A stretch of 41,306 nt of DNA from CAZMRF01 sp964568735 (GCA_964568735.1 CAZMRF010000045.1:1-41306), one strand, 5' to 3'. Numbered from the stretch's first letter, positions 24,175-33,860 are shown. A program made the numbers and translations. The notes: a model not told the origin generated them from the sequence alone.

Positions 24175-24197
24175 GTCCTGCAGCGGCCGGGCAGGAC
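24175..24197. terminator. Hairpin between two convergent genes, possible bidirectional terminator
   Basis: GTCCTGC (24175-24181) and GCAGGAC (24191-24197) make a perfect 7-bp stem with a nine-base GC-rich loop, in the 40-base gap between the sulfatase-like gene and the convergent RodZ-like gene. It overlaps an AGGACATGTCCT palindrome (24168-24179). There is no U-tract, so termination efficiency is uncertain. Confidence 0.45.
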
Positions 24198-24198
24198 G

Positions 24199-25272
24199 CT
24201 ACGGGGTGGGGGGCGGGACGGGCGGCGGCTTCGGTGATGCGTGCACGGGGTTGCAGGTGAAGCGCTCTCCGGCCAGGACGCGTCCCCCGGCGTCGCGCAC
24301 CTCGGCGGCCCAGGCCCCGACGTCGCCGGGCTCCATGATCCGCCGGGTGTAGGCCCGCCAGTGCGGGCCGCCGATCGTGATGTCGACCGAGGCGACGATG
24401 GACCCCTCGTGCAGCCAGACATGGCGCACGATCTCTCCTGCGTCCGCGCCGATGAGGCGGGTCCAGAACCAGACCCGGTCACCCACCTGGAATTCACTTA
24501 GGCGCGCGACGAGCTCGTGGTCGACGACCCCCGGACCGATGCCCGACTCCCGGACGGAGATGCCCCGATCTGACGGCTCGGCTCCGGCATCCACGGGAGG
24601 CGGATCGGCCTCGACGTCTCCGGATCCTTCCTCCGGGATGGGCAGCGCCGCCTCATCGGGCACCGGCGGCAATCCGCTGCTCCCGCGACTCTCGATCACT
24701 CCGGGAACCTGGCTGGAGAAGAGCGCGGGTACGCTTTCGATTGGGGTGGGAGCGCCGTTGCCGGCGTCAGGAGGCGATTCCAGGTGCTGCGGGCTCTCGA
24801 CGACGCCTGGCGGTGCATCCGCGAGCCGCCGGGTCGAGGCGGGCGGCGCCCCAGCGGCCGCCGTCGACGATGTTGCCTCGCGCGGAGGCCACAGGGCGAG
24901 CGTCACGGCGGCTGCTGACGATGCCGCCGCCGCGAGCACGAGAGGCCACGCTCTCCAGCGCCTCGTGCCGGCGGGGGAGGGCGCGGCGCCCAGGGGCCGG
25001 GAGGCGGCGTTCGGGACTCCCGGCGGCATCGGAGCCCGGCGGCGCTCCTCCTCCTCGTACGCCTCGAGCAGAACCCCGGGATCGCTCCCGATGAATTCCG
25101 CGTAGGCGCGCACGAAGCCCCTGTTGTAGACACGACCCGGGAGGTCGCCGAACCGGTTGGACTCCAGCGCCTGGAGGACCCTCGTGCTGATCTTGGTGGA
25201 CTCCGCGATGGAGCTCAGCTCGATGCCGCGAGCCTCACGCTCCTTGCGAAGTCTCTCTCCGAACGAGGCCAT
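24199..25272 (-). CDS. RodZ-like helix-turn-helix membrane protein with C-terminal DUF2914 domain
   Basis: This is a 357-residue protein. Residues 1-75 are an XRE-type helix-turn-helix of the RodZ class (FGERLRKEREARGIELSSIA, followed by TKISTRVLQALE and LPGRVYNRGFVRAYAEFIG). One transmembrane helix is near residues 108-128 (WPLVLAAAASSAAAVTLALW). A long Pro/Ser/Glu-rich linker (about 130-245) leads to a C-terminal domain of DUF2914 type (VDHELVARLSEFQVGDRVWF, VWLHEGSIVASVDITIGG, WRAYTRRIMEPGDVGAW). RodZ ties MreB to the envelope, but its usual periplasmic beta domain is replaced by DUF2914. It may link cytoplasmic and periplasmic events in cell shape or wall synthesis (inference). Its own promoter-like motif lies upstream. 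Confidence 0.85.
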   Translation of the reverse strand: MASFGERLRKEREARGIELSSIAESTKISTRVLQALESNRFGDLPGRVYNRGFVRAYAEFIGSDPGVLLEAYEEEERRRAPMPPGVPNAASRPLGAAPSPAGTRRWRAWPLVLAAAASSAAAVTLALWPPREATSSTAAAGAPPASTRRLADAPPGVVESPQHLESPPDAGNGAPTPIESVPALFSSQVPGVIESRGSSGLPPVPDEAALPIPEEGSGDVEADPPPVDAGAEPSDRGISVRESGIGPGVVDHELVARLSEFQVGDRVWFWTRLIGADAGEIVRHVWLHEGSIVASVDITIGGPHWRAYTRRIMEPGDVGAWAAEVRDAGGRVLAGERFTCNPVHASPKPPPVPPPTP

Positions 25273-25341
25273 GGGATCCGCGGACGGGCGAACGTCCTCT
25301 GTGGGCGGCGTGTTGATCGGTCCTCAGTTGGGGGTGCTCAC

Positions 25342-25369
25342 AGTATAACCATCGCGCCCTCCACGTCAT
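25342..25369 (-). promoter_or_regulatory. Possible promoter for the RodZ-like gene
   Basis: On the minus strand ATGACG (25369-25364) and TATACT (25347-25342) are 16 bases apart, about 70 bases upstream of the start at 25272. The -10 matches 5 of 6 and the -35 matches 4 of 6. The same bases read TATAAC on the plus strand, but no plus-strand gene follows. Confidence 0.4.
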
Positions 25370-25500
25370 GGGGTACCCGCGGGGAAGGGCGGGAAAAGGT
25401 GGGGCCTGCCTCTCCCGGCTCCCGATGCGCACCGAGAGTCCCGACAACCGGATCCGCCCCGGCGCATGCCGCGCCTCCCGCAACCGGGCTCCTGTGATGC

Positions 25501-25516
25501 AGGCCCTCCGGGGCCT
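25501..25516 (-). terminator. Small hairpin downstream of the Crp/Fnr gene
   Basis: AGGCCC (25501-25506) and GGGCCT (25511-25516) pair perfectly around a four-base loop, 18 bases past the stop of the regulator gene. No U-run follows, so it may only protect the mRNA end. Confidence 0.3.
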
Positions 25517-25534
25517 TCCGGGAGGGGCTCGGGC

Positions 25535-26212
25535 CTATTTCCTGTCGATCAGGCCGCGGAGGCGGGACTCGTCCTGAAGCTCCAGCCTCCCGCGTCCGAT
25601 CCGGAGGACGCCCTGGCGCTCGAAGTCCTTGAGGAGCCGGCTGATGACCTCGCGGGCCGAGCCCAGCTCGGCGGCGATCTGATCGTGCGTCGCCTGGAGG
25701 ACGCCGCCCGGGGCCGGCCCCTGGCGGAAGCCGGCCAGGAGAAACTCGGCGAGGCGCAGGTTCAGCTTCCCGAAGGCGACCTCGTCGACGAGCGACATGA
25801 GATCGGCGATCCGCTCGGCCATGGATCGGAAGACGAAGAGGCGGAAGGCGGGATCGCGATCCACGAGGGAGCGGAAGGTAGCCACCGGGAGGACGGATGC
25901 TTCGACATCCTCCTCGACCAGGGCGTCGGCTGGATAGGGATCCCCGGTGAGCGCTCCGTTCAGCGTCAACAGGCAGGTCTGACCGGGAGACACGTGGTAG
26001 AGCGTGATCTCGCGCCCCGTGGGTCCCGTCTTGAAGACGCGGATGTCGCCTTTGCCCAGGAAGGCCACGCCCTTGCAGAGGTCGCCGGCGTGACAGTAGA
26101 AGGTCCCGCGGTTGATCGAGACGGTCGAGGCCGTCTTCTCCATCTCCTCGATGATGGAGGTCGGCACGTCGCGGCCGAAGGTGAACCGATCAAGAGCGCT
26201 CCTGACGTTCAC
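25535..26212 (-). CDS. Crp/Fnr family transcriptional regulator
   Basis: GTG at 26212 gives 225 residues. The N-terminal cyclic-nucleotide-binding-type beta roll (about 15-125) contains KGVAFLGKGDIRVFKTGPTG and ITLYHVSPGQTCLLT. A long dimer helix follows (FRSMAERIADLMSLVDEVAF), then a winged helix (about 155-215) with ATHDQIAAELGSAREVISRL, whose recognition helix keeps the Glu-x-x-Ser-Arg pattern of Fnr-type DNA contact. The classic cAMP-binding Arg-Ser/Thr cassette is not evident. Three Cys (40, 46 and about 79) are not arranged as in Fnr [4Fe-4S] proteins, so the signal is unknown. It is preceded by about 590 bases without a gene containing a symmetric GTGA/TCAC site and a strong hairpin array. 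Confidence 0.9.
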   Translation of the reverse strand: MNVRSALDRFTFGRDVPTSIIEEMEKTASTVSINRGTFYCHAGDLCKGVAFLGKGDIRVFKTGPTGREITLYHVSPGQTCLLTLNGALTGDPYPADALVEEDVEASVLPVATFRSLVDRDPAFRLFVFRSMAERIADLMSLVDEVAFGKLNLRLAEFLLAGFRQGPAPGGVLQATHDQIAAELGSAREVISRLLKDFERQGVLRIGRGRLELQDESRLRGLIDRK

Positions 26213-26421
26213 GGCGTGGGCAATCTATCAGAAGCGGGGGTGAGTCGTGTCATTCGATGCCACCTGGCGCCGGAATCGGATCGATTTCGTGAGGCACGCG
26301 TGCGAGCGGTCCCTGCTGTGCGGGTCCGGATGATTGTGACAACCTCACTGACAGCCGCGCGAGGGGAGTGGTATCAAGTCAACGCTCCTTCCACGAACCT
26401 CGTCCCACGGGCGGCGTGAGT
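26213..26421. other. Gene-free upstream region of the Crp/Fnr gene
   Basis: These 209 bases carry no credible open frame. They contain the symmetric GTGA/TCAC site reported separately and, on the minus strand, a TTGACT near 26383 without a convincing -10. The promoter of the regulator is expected here but could not be fixed. Confidence 0.4.
26336..26348. promoter_or_regulatory. Candidate Crp/Fnr-type operator
   Basis: GTGA (26336-26339), five bases, TCAC (26345-26348) is an inverted repeat resembling the TGTGA/TCACA half-sites bound by Crp-family proteins, though the spacer is one base shorter than the consensus. It lies about 125 bases upstream of the Crp/Fnr gene, so autoregulation is possible. 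The motif is short and could be chance. Confidence 0.25.
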
Positions 26422-26802
26422 GGTCCCTCTGTCAGGGAAACAGGGGACCGGGGCATGGCGGCTCCGAGGAGTGCCTCGCCGGCTCCGGCGAGTCGGGGGT
26501 ACCGGCCGAGGTGAGGCCCTGAGGCCGGTGCCCAACTGAAGCACTGAGCCGCCAGCCCCGGGGTAGTCCACGCCGGCTGGGACCCGTCGAGGCATCGGCA
26601 CCCGATGCCGGGGACCGGATGTTCCGTCCCCGGCCCGGGTCGCCGGCCATGGGTGCCCCGAGGTGGCACCCGAGGCGCGGGATTCCCGTGGGGAGGGGTT
26701 GGCCGGGTCGGCAGAGCATCCGAGTGGGTGAGGCTCGGCCCGTCGGCCGGGTCGGGGATTCGTCTCCGACCCGGCCGGCGCACCCTCCACTCGCGAGCGG
26801 GC

Positions 26803-26816
<14 letters not shown>
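26422..26816 (-). other. Array of about ten consecutive hairpins, candidate structured RNA between cstA and crp
   Basis: This stretch folds, by eye, into a chain of stems: 26422-26449 (10 bp, one bulge), 26475-26492 (7 bp), 26498-26532 (10 bp including one G-U), 26552-26580 (6 bp, 17-base loop), 26591-26609 (GGCATCGG/CCGATGCC, perfect), 26610-26631 (9 bp, one bulge), 26651-26671 (GGGTGCC/GGCACCC, perfect), 26678-26688 (4 bp), 26720-26738 (5 bp), 26744-26777 (11-12 bp, GGCCGGGTCGG/CCGACCCGGCC), and 26787-26816 (6 bp), which covers the cstA stop. Frames across it give only low-complexity Pro/Arg-rich peptides. It does not match what I know of RNase P RNA, tmRNA, SRP RNA or 6S RNA. Flanking genes are both on the minus strand, so it could be the cstA 3' UTR, the crp leader, or an independent RNA; the strand is inferred. 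Confidence 0.55.
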
Positions 26817-28638
<1,822 letters not shown>

Positions 28639-28648
28639 CGAAGGGCCT

Positions 28649-29707
28649 TCAGGCCACCCGTGCGGGGAGGGTCTCCTGGACCGATGCGAAGGGGCCGACG
28701 GGAGCGCGCCCGCCGCCGGCGTCGGGGATCTCCTCCTCGAAGAAGCGCTCCACCGCCTCGAGGAAGTCCAGAGGCGATCGCAGAGAGCTGATCTTCTGGC
28801 GCAGGGATCGTCCGTTCGGGAGGCCGTGCGTGTACCAGCCCGTGAAGGTGCGGATCTTGTGGAGCGCCTGCTTCTCGTGCTCGCCCTCCCGGAGCAGCCC
28901 GAAGTGATGCAGGATGAGGGCACGGCGATCCGCGGGGGTCGGAGCCATCGCTTCGGCTTCATCGGGCGACGCTCCGCGCAGCAGCGCCGCCGTTTGTCGA
29001 AAGACCCAGGGGTTGGCCAGCGAGGCTCGACCTATCATGACCGCGTCGCAGCCCGTCTCGCGCAGCATCCTGACGGCGCGTTCCGGCGTCGTGACGTCTC
29101 CGTTGCCCACGACGGGGATGGAGACGGCCTCCTTGACCTCACGGATCCTCCCCCAGTCGGCCTCGCCGCTGTAGAACTGCTTCGCGGTGCGGGCATGGAG
29201 CGTGACGGCGCTGGCTCCCTCGCCCTCGCAGATCCGCGCCAGCTCGATGAAGTTGATCCGCCGATCGTCGATGCCCAGACGGAACTTCACCGTCAGGGGG
29301 ATGCTCAGCCGTCGCTTCACCTCGCGGACGATCCGGCGGGCGAGATCCAGGTCGCCCATGAGCGCGGCCCCGGAGCATCCCTTGAGGATCTTGTTGGCCG
29401 GACAGCCCATGTTGATGTCGCAGACGTCGGCCCCTATCTCCTCGACGATGGAGGCCGCGGCGGACATCCGGTCGTCGTTGGAGCCGTAGATCTGGATTGC
29501 CAGGGGGCGCTCCTCCTGGCCGAAGGCGATCATGTTGAGCGCCCGCTCGTTGCCCCGCGTGAGGGACTCGCTGGAGATGAACTCCATCGAGACGAGACCC
29601 GCCCCCCCGACCTTCCGGATGATCGAGCGGAACCAGGTGTCGGTGATCCCCGCCATGGGGGCGAGGATCAGGGGGGGGTCGACGGGGACGCTGCCGAATC
29701 GAAGCAT
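28649..29707 (-). CDS. dus: tRNA-dihydrouridine synthase, DusB-like
   Basis: ATG at 29707 is chosen because GGAG sits upstream and the protein then begins at the usual place (MLRFGSVPVDPPLILAPMAG); 352 residues. The FMN-binding TIM barrel has LAPMAGITDTWFRSIIR at its start, VCDINMGCPANKILK with the catalytic Cys, LHARTAKQFYSGEADW for tRNA and FMN contact, and VVGNGDV and MIGRASLANPW near the end of the barrel, then the helical Dus domain. It reduces specific uridines of tRNA to dihydrouridine using NADPH. cstA follows after ten bases, and the gene is divergent from mutY across about 80 bases. The last 25 residues are a variable tail. Confidence 0.95.
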   Translation of the reverse strand: MLRFGSVPVDPPLILAPMAGITDTWFRSIIRKVGGAGLVSMEFISSESLTRGNERALNMIAFGQEERPLAIQIYGSNDDRMSAAASIVEEIGADVCDINMGCPANKILKGCSGAALMGDLDLARRIVREVKRRLSIPLTVKFRLGIDDRRINFIELARICEGEGASAVTLHARTAKQFYSGEADWGRIREVKEAVSIPVVGNGDVTTPERAVRMLRETGCDAVMIGRASLANPWVFRQTAALLRGASPDEAEAMAPTPADRRALILHHFGLLREGEHEKQALHKIRTFTGWYTHGLPNGRSLRQKISSLRSPLDFLEAVERFFEEEIPDAGGGRAPVGPFASVQETLPARVA

Positions 29708-29762
29708 CGGGTCACTCCGGCGGCCCCGCCTCCGCTGAGAGCGGAACGGGACCCGGGCGGCC

Positions 29763-29791
29763 ATTCTAACGGCCCGGCTGGGCGCGTACAA
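29763..29791 (-). promoter_or_regulatory. Possible promoter for dus-cstA
   Basis: On the minus strand TTGTAC (29791-29786) and TAGAAT (29768-29763) are exactly 17 bases apart, placing a start point near 29756, about 50 bases before the dus ATG. The -10 matches 5 of 6. Confidence 0.42.
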
Positions 29792-31080
29792 TGCGCGGCG
29801 TGAGCTCAGCCCGCGACCCTGCCCGCGCCGCCTCCCGGAGGCTGGCCGCATGGTACCGGCGCCATGCGCGCGACCTGCCTTGGCGGCACATGCCGACTCC
29901 CTATCACGTACTGGTCTCGGAGGTCATGCTTCAGCAGACGACCGTCGAGACCGTGATTCCCTACTACGAGCGTTTCGTGGAACGCTTTCCGGACCTCCGC
30001 TCACTCGCCGCGGCTCGCGAAGCGGATGTTCTGCGTCTCTGGTCCGGGCTGGGCTACTACCGGAGGGCGCGCGGACTCCTCGCGGCCGCGAAGGAGATCG
30101 TCCGCCGCCATGGAGGGGCGATTCCCTCAAACCGCGAAGATCTCCTCGCGCTGCCTGGGGTCGGGCCCTACACGGCCTCGGCCATCCTGGCTCTCGCGCA
30201 CGGCCGGCCCGAGGTCGCCCTCGACGGCAACCTCAGACGCGTCCTGAGCCGTCTGGCCGCCTACCGGGGGGATCCCGCGGGCGCCCGGGGCACCCGAGAG
30301 CTCGAGGCATTCGGAAGGAGGCTCCTCGGCACCGCAGACCCCGCGGTAATCAACCAGGCCCTCATGGATCTCGGAGCGACGCTCTGCTCTCCCCGTGCCC
30401 CCCGATGCCTGCTCTGCCCGCTCTCCCCGGACTGCCTCGCGCGAGCGAGGGGAATCGCGGAGCGCATTCCGGCCCCTCGCGCGCGTGCGGGGACCGTCGC
30501 TGTCCGCATGGCGGCAGCTGTCGTGAAGCGCTCCGGCCGCGTCCTGCTGCGCCGGCGGAGCGGGCCGTTGATGGACGGCCTCTGGGAGTTTCCGATGGTC
30601 GAGATTGCACGAAACAGCCGGAAGGGGCAGGCCGTGCTCGCCGCCTCCGCGGCGGCGGGCGGGGCGGCGATGACGGTTCTGCGACATGAGATCGCCCGCT
30701 CCGGGATCCAGCCGATCGTGATGACACCTGCGGGGCGGGTCAGGCACACGATCACGAAACACCGCATCGCCATCGAGGTCTTCGAGGTTCAGGCGGAGGG
30801 GGCGCTCCGGCGGGGGGCGGCGGGAAGGAGGATCCCGATCGCCCGCTCCGGGAAAGCGCCGGCGGGGGCGTCGGTCGGTTCGACCTCCCCGGAGAGGCTC
30901 ACGACCCCCCGCCGTCGCGGGCAGCGAATCACGGATCTCGCCGGGGTCGATAGCGGACCCATCCGATGGGTGCCCGAGGGCGAAATCGGACGCATGGCGC
31001 TGGGAGGCATCTCCCGGAAGATCGCCGGCCTGCCCGGGGTCAGGCTCCGAGGTTCAGGAAGGCCCGCATCTGCTCGGTGA
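29791..31080 (+). CDS. mutY: A/G-specific adenine glycosylase MutY
   Basis: This is a 429-residue enzyme. WYRRHARDLPWRHMPTPYHV and SEVMLQQTTVETVIPYY are the standard MutY opening. The helix-hairpin-helix LPGVGPYTASAILALAHG leads to the catalytic Asp in VALDGNLRRVLSRL. The [4Fe-4S] ligands follow as C-x6-C-x2-C-x5-C in CSPRAPRCLLCPLSPDC. The C-terminal half is the NUDIX-like 8-oxoG recognition domain, including GRVLLRRRSGPLMDGLWEFP. It removes adenine mispaired with 8-oxoguanine. The C-terminal domain carries an Arg/Pro/Ser-rich insertion of roughly 50 residues before WVPEGEIGRMAL. The last 41 bases overlap the convergent YggX-like gene. Confidence 0.95.
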   Translation: MRGVSSARDPARAASRRLAAWYRRHARDLPWRHMPTPYHVLVSEVMLQQTTVETVIPYYERFVERFPDLRSLAAAREADVLRLWSGLGYYRRARGLLAAAKEIVRRHGGAIPSNREDLLALPGVGPYTASAILALAHGRPEVALDGNLRRVLSRLAAYRGDPAGARGTRELEAFGRRLLGTADPAVINQALMDLGATLCSPRAPRCLLCPLSPDCLARARGIAERIPAPRARAGTVAVRMAAAVVKRSGRVLLRRRSGPLMDGLWEFPMVEIARNSRKGQAVLAASAAAGGAAMTVLRHEIARSGIQPIVMTPAGRVRHTITKHRIAIEVFEVQAEGALRRGAAGRRIPIARSGKAPAGASVGSTSPERLTTPRRRGQRITDLAGVDSGPIRWVPEGEIGRMALGGISRKIAGLPGVRLRGSGRPASAR

Positions 31081-31276
31081 GAACCTTCTGGCTGTTCGGG
31101 TCGCCCACGTTCAGCTTGTACTCGTTGATGACCTTGATCTGCATGGCGAGCCACTCGCCCCAGCAGCCGGCGCAGATCTTCGCCTGGATTTCCTGGCCGA
31201 GCGCGTCGGGCCAGGGGGCCTTCGGCAGAGCCGGTCGATCGTTGGTGCAACGGGCGCATTTCAATGTCTGAGCCAT
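31040..31276 (-). CDS. YggX-like Fe(II)-trafficking family protein with two CxxC pairs
   Basis: This is a 78-residue protein. Its C-terminal two thirds fits the YggX family: LGQEIQAKICAGCWGEWLAM, then QIKVINEYKLNVGDPNSQK and LTEQMRAFL, matching the family's 'W.eWl..Q...INE..Ln' and 'eqM..FL' patterns. YggX proteins protect iron-sulfur enzymes and DNA from oxidative damage. Unlike E. coli YggX, this one has two CxxC pairs (CARC near residue 7, CAGC near 35), which could bind zinc or iron. It converges on mutY and overlaps its 3' end by 41 bases. In E. coli yggX lies next to mutY in the same operon, so the pairing is conserved but the orientation differs. Confidence 0.85.
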   Translation of the reverse strand: MAQTLKCARCTNDRPALPKAPWPDALGQEIQAKICAGCWGEWLAMQIKVINEYKLNVGDPNSQKVLTEQMRAFLNLGA

Positions 31277-31347
31277 CGGTTCCTCACCTCACCAGGCGGG
31301 GTTCAGTGCATTCCCAGCGGGGGATTTCGCCTCCCTCCCGCGCCGGC

Positions 31348-32316
31348 CTACCAGAGCCCCTGCCTCCGGAAGTAGAAGACCATCGCCACGGCCACGGCTC
31401 CCATCACACCGAGGACCGCCACGAAGCCATAGGGGTGGTGGAGCCCCGGCATCCATTCGAAGTTCATCCCATAGAGGCCCGCCATGAATCCGAGCGGCAG
31501 GAAGATGGTCGCGAAGAGCGTCAGGCTCTTCATCGCCATGGTCAGCCGGTTCGAGCTGACGGCCATGTAGGCCTCGAACAGCGACGCGACGTGATCCCTG
31601 TGGGATTCGAGGCTCTGGTAGATGCGCGTCATGTGATCCAGGACGTCGCGCAGGTAGGGCGCCACGCCCTCCGACACGTAGGGGATGTTGCGCCGGGCCA
31701 GGCCCTGGATGAGATCCCTCTGCGGGCCGAGACTTCGTCTCAGCTCCGCCATCCCGCGTCTGAGCCTGAGCGCCTTTTCGAGGACCTCGTCGTCCACGGT
31801 CCCCGAGAGGATCGCCTCCTCCAGGTCGTCGAGGGCGTCGTCGTAGGTGTCGAGAAGCCGCATGTGCCGGTCCACGATCCGATCGAGGATCTCGTACAGG
31901 ATCCTGTCGGGGCCGGATTCCAGGAGCGCAGGTGAGGCCTCGACTCTCGCCATGACCTCGGCGGCGCTCGCCGAGGCCGCGGCGTGCACCGAGACGAGGT
32001 ACTTTTCCGACAGGAAGATGTCCATTTCCCGGGGGGAGTCGGAGGGGCATTCGAGCTCGGCGGCCGGCCTGTGCACGACGATGTGCGCGTAGCCTTCGTA
32101 GACGTCGGCCTTGGGGAGATCGCTCTCCTTGCCGGCATCCTCGACGGCGAGCGGGTGGAACTTGAAGACTTCCGACAGGAGAGCCATCTCCTCGGAAGTG
32201 GGCTCCACCAGATCCACCCAGAGGACTCCGGAGGGTGAGGCAAGAAACCCAATGAGTTCGTGACGATCGAGGCCGGCGCGCAGCTTTCCGTCTCGAGCGA
32301 GGAACGATCGGATCAT
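31348..32316 (-). CDS. corA: CorA family magnesium/divalent metal transporter
   Basis: ATG 32316 (MIRSFLARDGK) is preferred over ATG 32349 because CorA proteins start this way; 322 residues. The N-terminal cytoplasmic alpha/beta domain runs to about residue 230, with FHPLAVEDAGKESDLPKADV and YDDALDDLEEAIL, and the long stalk helix follows. Two C-terminal transmembrane helices flank the signature YGMNFEWMPG (Gly-Met-Asn selectivity motif). A pentameric channel for Mg2+ (or Co2+/Ni2+) in the inner membrane is expected. The gene stands alone between the YggX-like gene and the tRNA. No recognisable promoter or Mg2+-responsive leader was seen upstream. Confidence 0.94.
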   Translation of the reverse strand: MIRSFLARDGKLRAGLDRHELIGFLASPSGVLWVDLVEPTSEEMALLSEVFKFHPLAVEDAGKESDLPKADVYEGYAHIVVHRPAAELECPSDSPREMDIFLSEKYLVSVHAAASASAAEVMARVEASPALLESGPDRILYEILDRIVDRHMRLLDTYDDALDDLEEAILSGTVDDEVLEKALRLRRGMAELRRSLGPQRDLIQGLARRNIPYVSEGVAPYLRDVLDHMTRIYQSLESHRDHVASLFEAYMAVSSNRLTMAMKSLTLFATIFLPLGFMAGLYGMNFEWMPGLHHPYGFVAVLGVMGAVAVAMVFYFRRQGLW

Positions 32317-32401
32317 GAGAGCAGCTCGAGGGCCGTGGAGCAGCCCCATGGGGTGGTGGTGGGGGACGGAAGGCCGTTGAGCCTTCCGTCCCGGAGAATG
32401 C

Positions 32402-32488
32402 TGGTGCCGAAGGCGGGATTCGAACCCGCACGCTCAAAAGAGCGCCACCCCCTCAAGATGGTGTGTCTGCCAGTTCCACCACTTCGGC
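32402..32488 (-). tRNA. tRNA-Leu (anticodon GAG), CCA encoded
   Basis: On the minus strand the acceptor stem GCCGAAG pairs with CTTCGGC. The anticodon stem CCATC/GGTGG holds the loop TTGAGGG, giving anticodon GAG. A class II long variable arm (GCGCTC/GAGCGT) follows, then the T arm GCGGG-TTCGAAT-CCCGC, discriminator A and an encoded CCA (32402-32404). All four arms are present, 87 bases with CCA. It begins 62 bases after the secG stop with no promoter visible in between, so it is probably processed from the pgk-tpiA-secG transcript. Confidence 0.95.
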
Positions 32489-32550
32489 AACCGCGTCCGG
32501 AGCCGGAGGGGAGGTCCCCCGCGGGCCCGGCTTCGATCGTGATCAATGCC

Positions 32551-32979
32551 TCAGGGCGATGGCGAGCCGTCATCCGTGGCCGGGGTCTTGTTCGGGTCGG
32601 AGGGCGGCTTCTCGCTCCCGGTATCTCCGGCCGGCGAGCCCGGACCCGCCTCACCCGCCGGAGCCGCGGGGGCTGCACCCTCCGGCGCCGGCTGGGATGG
32701 GGCCGCAGTGCCCGCAGGAGCCGGCGCCTCCTCGAGGACCGAGGTCGAAGGGCTCGAAGAGACCAGCGCCAGTGTCATCGATGTGAGCATGAAGATCACG
32801 GCAGCACCCGTCGTGACCTTGGCCATGAAGGTGGTCGCCCCGCGCGCGCCGAAGGCGGTCTGCGATGACCCGCCGAAAGCGGCTGCGATGTCGGCTCCCT
32901 TCCCCGTCTGGAGAAGGACCACCAGGATGAGGATGAGGCAAACGGCAACGTGGACGATCGTCAGCAGTGTGAACAACAT
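32551..32979 (-). CDS. secG: Preprotein translocase subunit SecG
   Basis: This 142-residue protein has ATG at 32979 after GAGGTGA. Residues 1-75 are canonical SecG: a first helix (LLTIVHVAVCLILILVVLLQ), the conserved loop TGKGADIAAAFGGSSQTAFG, and a second helix (AAVIFMLTSMTLALV). A Pro/Ala/Gly-rich tail of about 65 residues follows, longer than in E. coli SecG but common in GC-rich genomes. SecG assists SecYE-dependent protein export. It lies downstream of pgk and tpiA and upstream of tRNA-Leu(GAG). Confidence 0.95.
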   Translation of the reverse strand: MLFTLLTIVHVAVCLILILVVLLQTGKGADIAAAFGGSSQTAFGARGATTFMAKVTTGAAVIFMLTSMTLALVSSSPSTSVLEEAPAPAGTAAPSQPAPEGAAPAAPAGEAGPGSPAGDTGSEKPPSDPNKTPATDDGSPSP

Positions 32980-33075
32980 CGATAGTCACCTCGGGGACGC
33001 AGGAATCTACCACAGGCGGCCGGGCAGGCCAACCCGGCAGCCGTGGCCCCACCTCGCAGAGAGCCGGAACCGCAT

Positions 33076-33852
33076 TCAGGCCCCTGACGCCGAGGCTGCA
33101 GCCCGGCAGATGCCGGCGAAGGAGGGGCCGTCGAGCGAGGCCCCTCCGACCAGCGCTCCGTCAATCCCCGGCGCGCCGAGAATCTCCGGCGCGTTGGAAG
33201 GCGAGACGCTGCCACCATAGAGCACTCGCATGCCGGCAGCCTCGGCCGGGCCGAAGGTGCCGGCGATCTCCTCGCGGATGAGATGGTGCATCTCCGATGC
33301 CTCGGCAGGAGTCGCATTGCGCCCCGTGCCGATGGCCCACACCGGCTCGTAGGCGATGACGAGCTCCCGGCCGGCCGGCACCCTGAGGTTGGCGAGAGCG
33401 CGCTTGAGCTGCGCCTCGACGACGCCGGAGGCCCGCCCCGAGGCCCTCTCGTCCACCTTCTCGCCCACGCAGATGATGGGAGTCATGCCCCAGAAGAGGA
33501 CGGCACGGGCCTTCCTGTTGACCCGCCGGTCGGTCTCACCGAAGTGCTCTCTTCGCTCGGAATGGCCGACGATGACGTACCTGCACCCGGTCTCCTTGAG
33601 CATCTTCGGAGAAACCTCACCTGTGAAGGGTCCCTCCTCTTCCCAGTGGGTATCCTGCGCCGCCAGGGCTATTCCGCTGCCTTCGAGGATGCCGCTGGCC
33701 TGGCCCAGCACCAGGAACGACGGGGCGATGGCGACGTCGCATCCCCGCGCGGCCTCGGAGAGCCCCGGCAGCATCGAGCGCAGATAGTCCGCGGACTCGG
33801 CTGGCGTCTTGTGCATCTTCCAGTTGCCGACGACGAGGAGGCGCCTGCCCAT
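33076..33852 (-). CDS. tpiA: Triosephosphate isomerase
   Basis: This is a 258-residue TIM barrel. VVGNWKMHKT holds the catalytic Asn and Lys (near residues 10-12), YVIVGHSERREHFGE has the catalytic His, AYEPVWAIGTGRNATP carries the catalytic Glu and the flexible loop, and VLYGGSVSPSNAPEI binds phosphate. The length is normal and all catalytic residues are present. It interconverts dihydroxyacetone phosphate and glyceraldehyde 3-phosphate. The gene starts eight bases after the pgk stop, so both glycolytic enzymes share a transcript with secG. Confidence 0.97.
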   Translation of the reverse strand: MGRRLLVVGNWKMHKTPAESADYLRSMLPGLSEAARGCDVAIAPSFLVLGQASGILEGSGIALAAQDTHWEEEGPFTGEVSPKMLKETGCRYVIVGHSERREHFGETDRRVNRKARAVLFWGMTPIICVGEKVDERASGRASGVVEAQLKRALANLRVPAGRELVIAYEPVWAIGTGRNATPAEASEMHHLIREEIAGTFGPAEAAGMRVLYGGSVSPSNAPEILGAPGIDGALVGGASLDGPSFAGICRAAASASGA

Positions 33853-33860
33853 GGGAAGCC

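Noticed and set aside
26562..26575. 14-base identity to a conserved segment of 16S rRNA (GGTAGTCCACGCCG) in a loop of the hairpin array
   Set aside because: Surrounding bases do not match 16S rRNA. One 14-base match between a 41-kb window and a 1.5-kb gene is near what chance allows, so this is not an rRNA fragment.
26374..26790. Open frames of about 135 residues on the minus strand across the hairpin array
   Set aside because: The products are low-complexity Pro/Arg/Gly peptides without a recognisable domain. Overlapping frames are open equally, as expected in GC-rich noncoding DNA.
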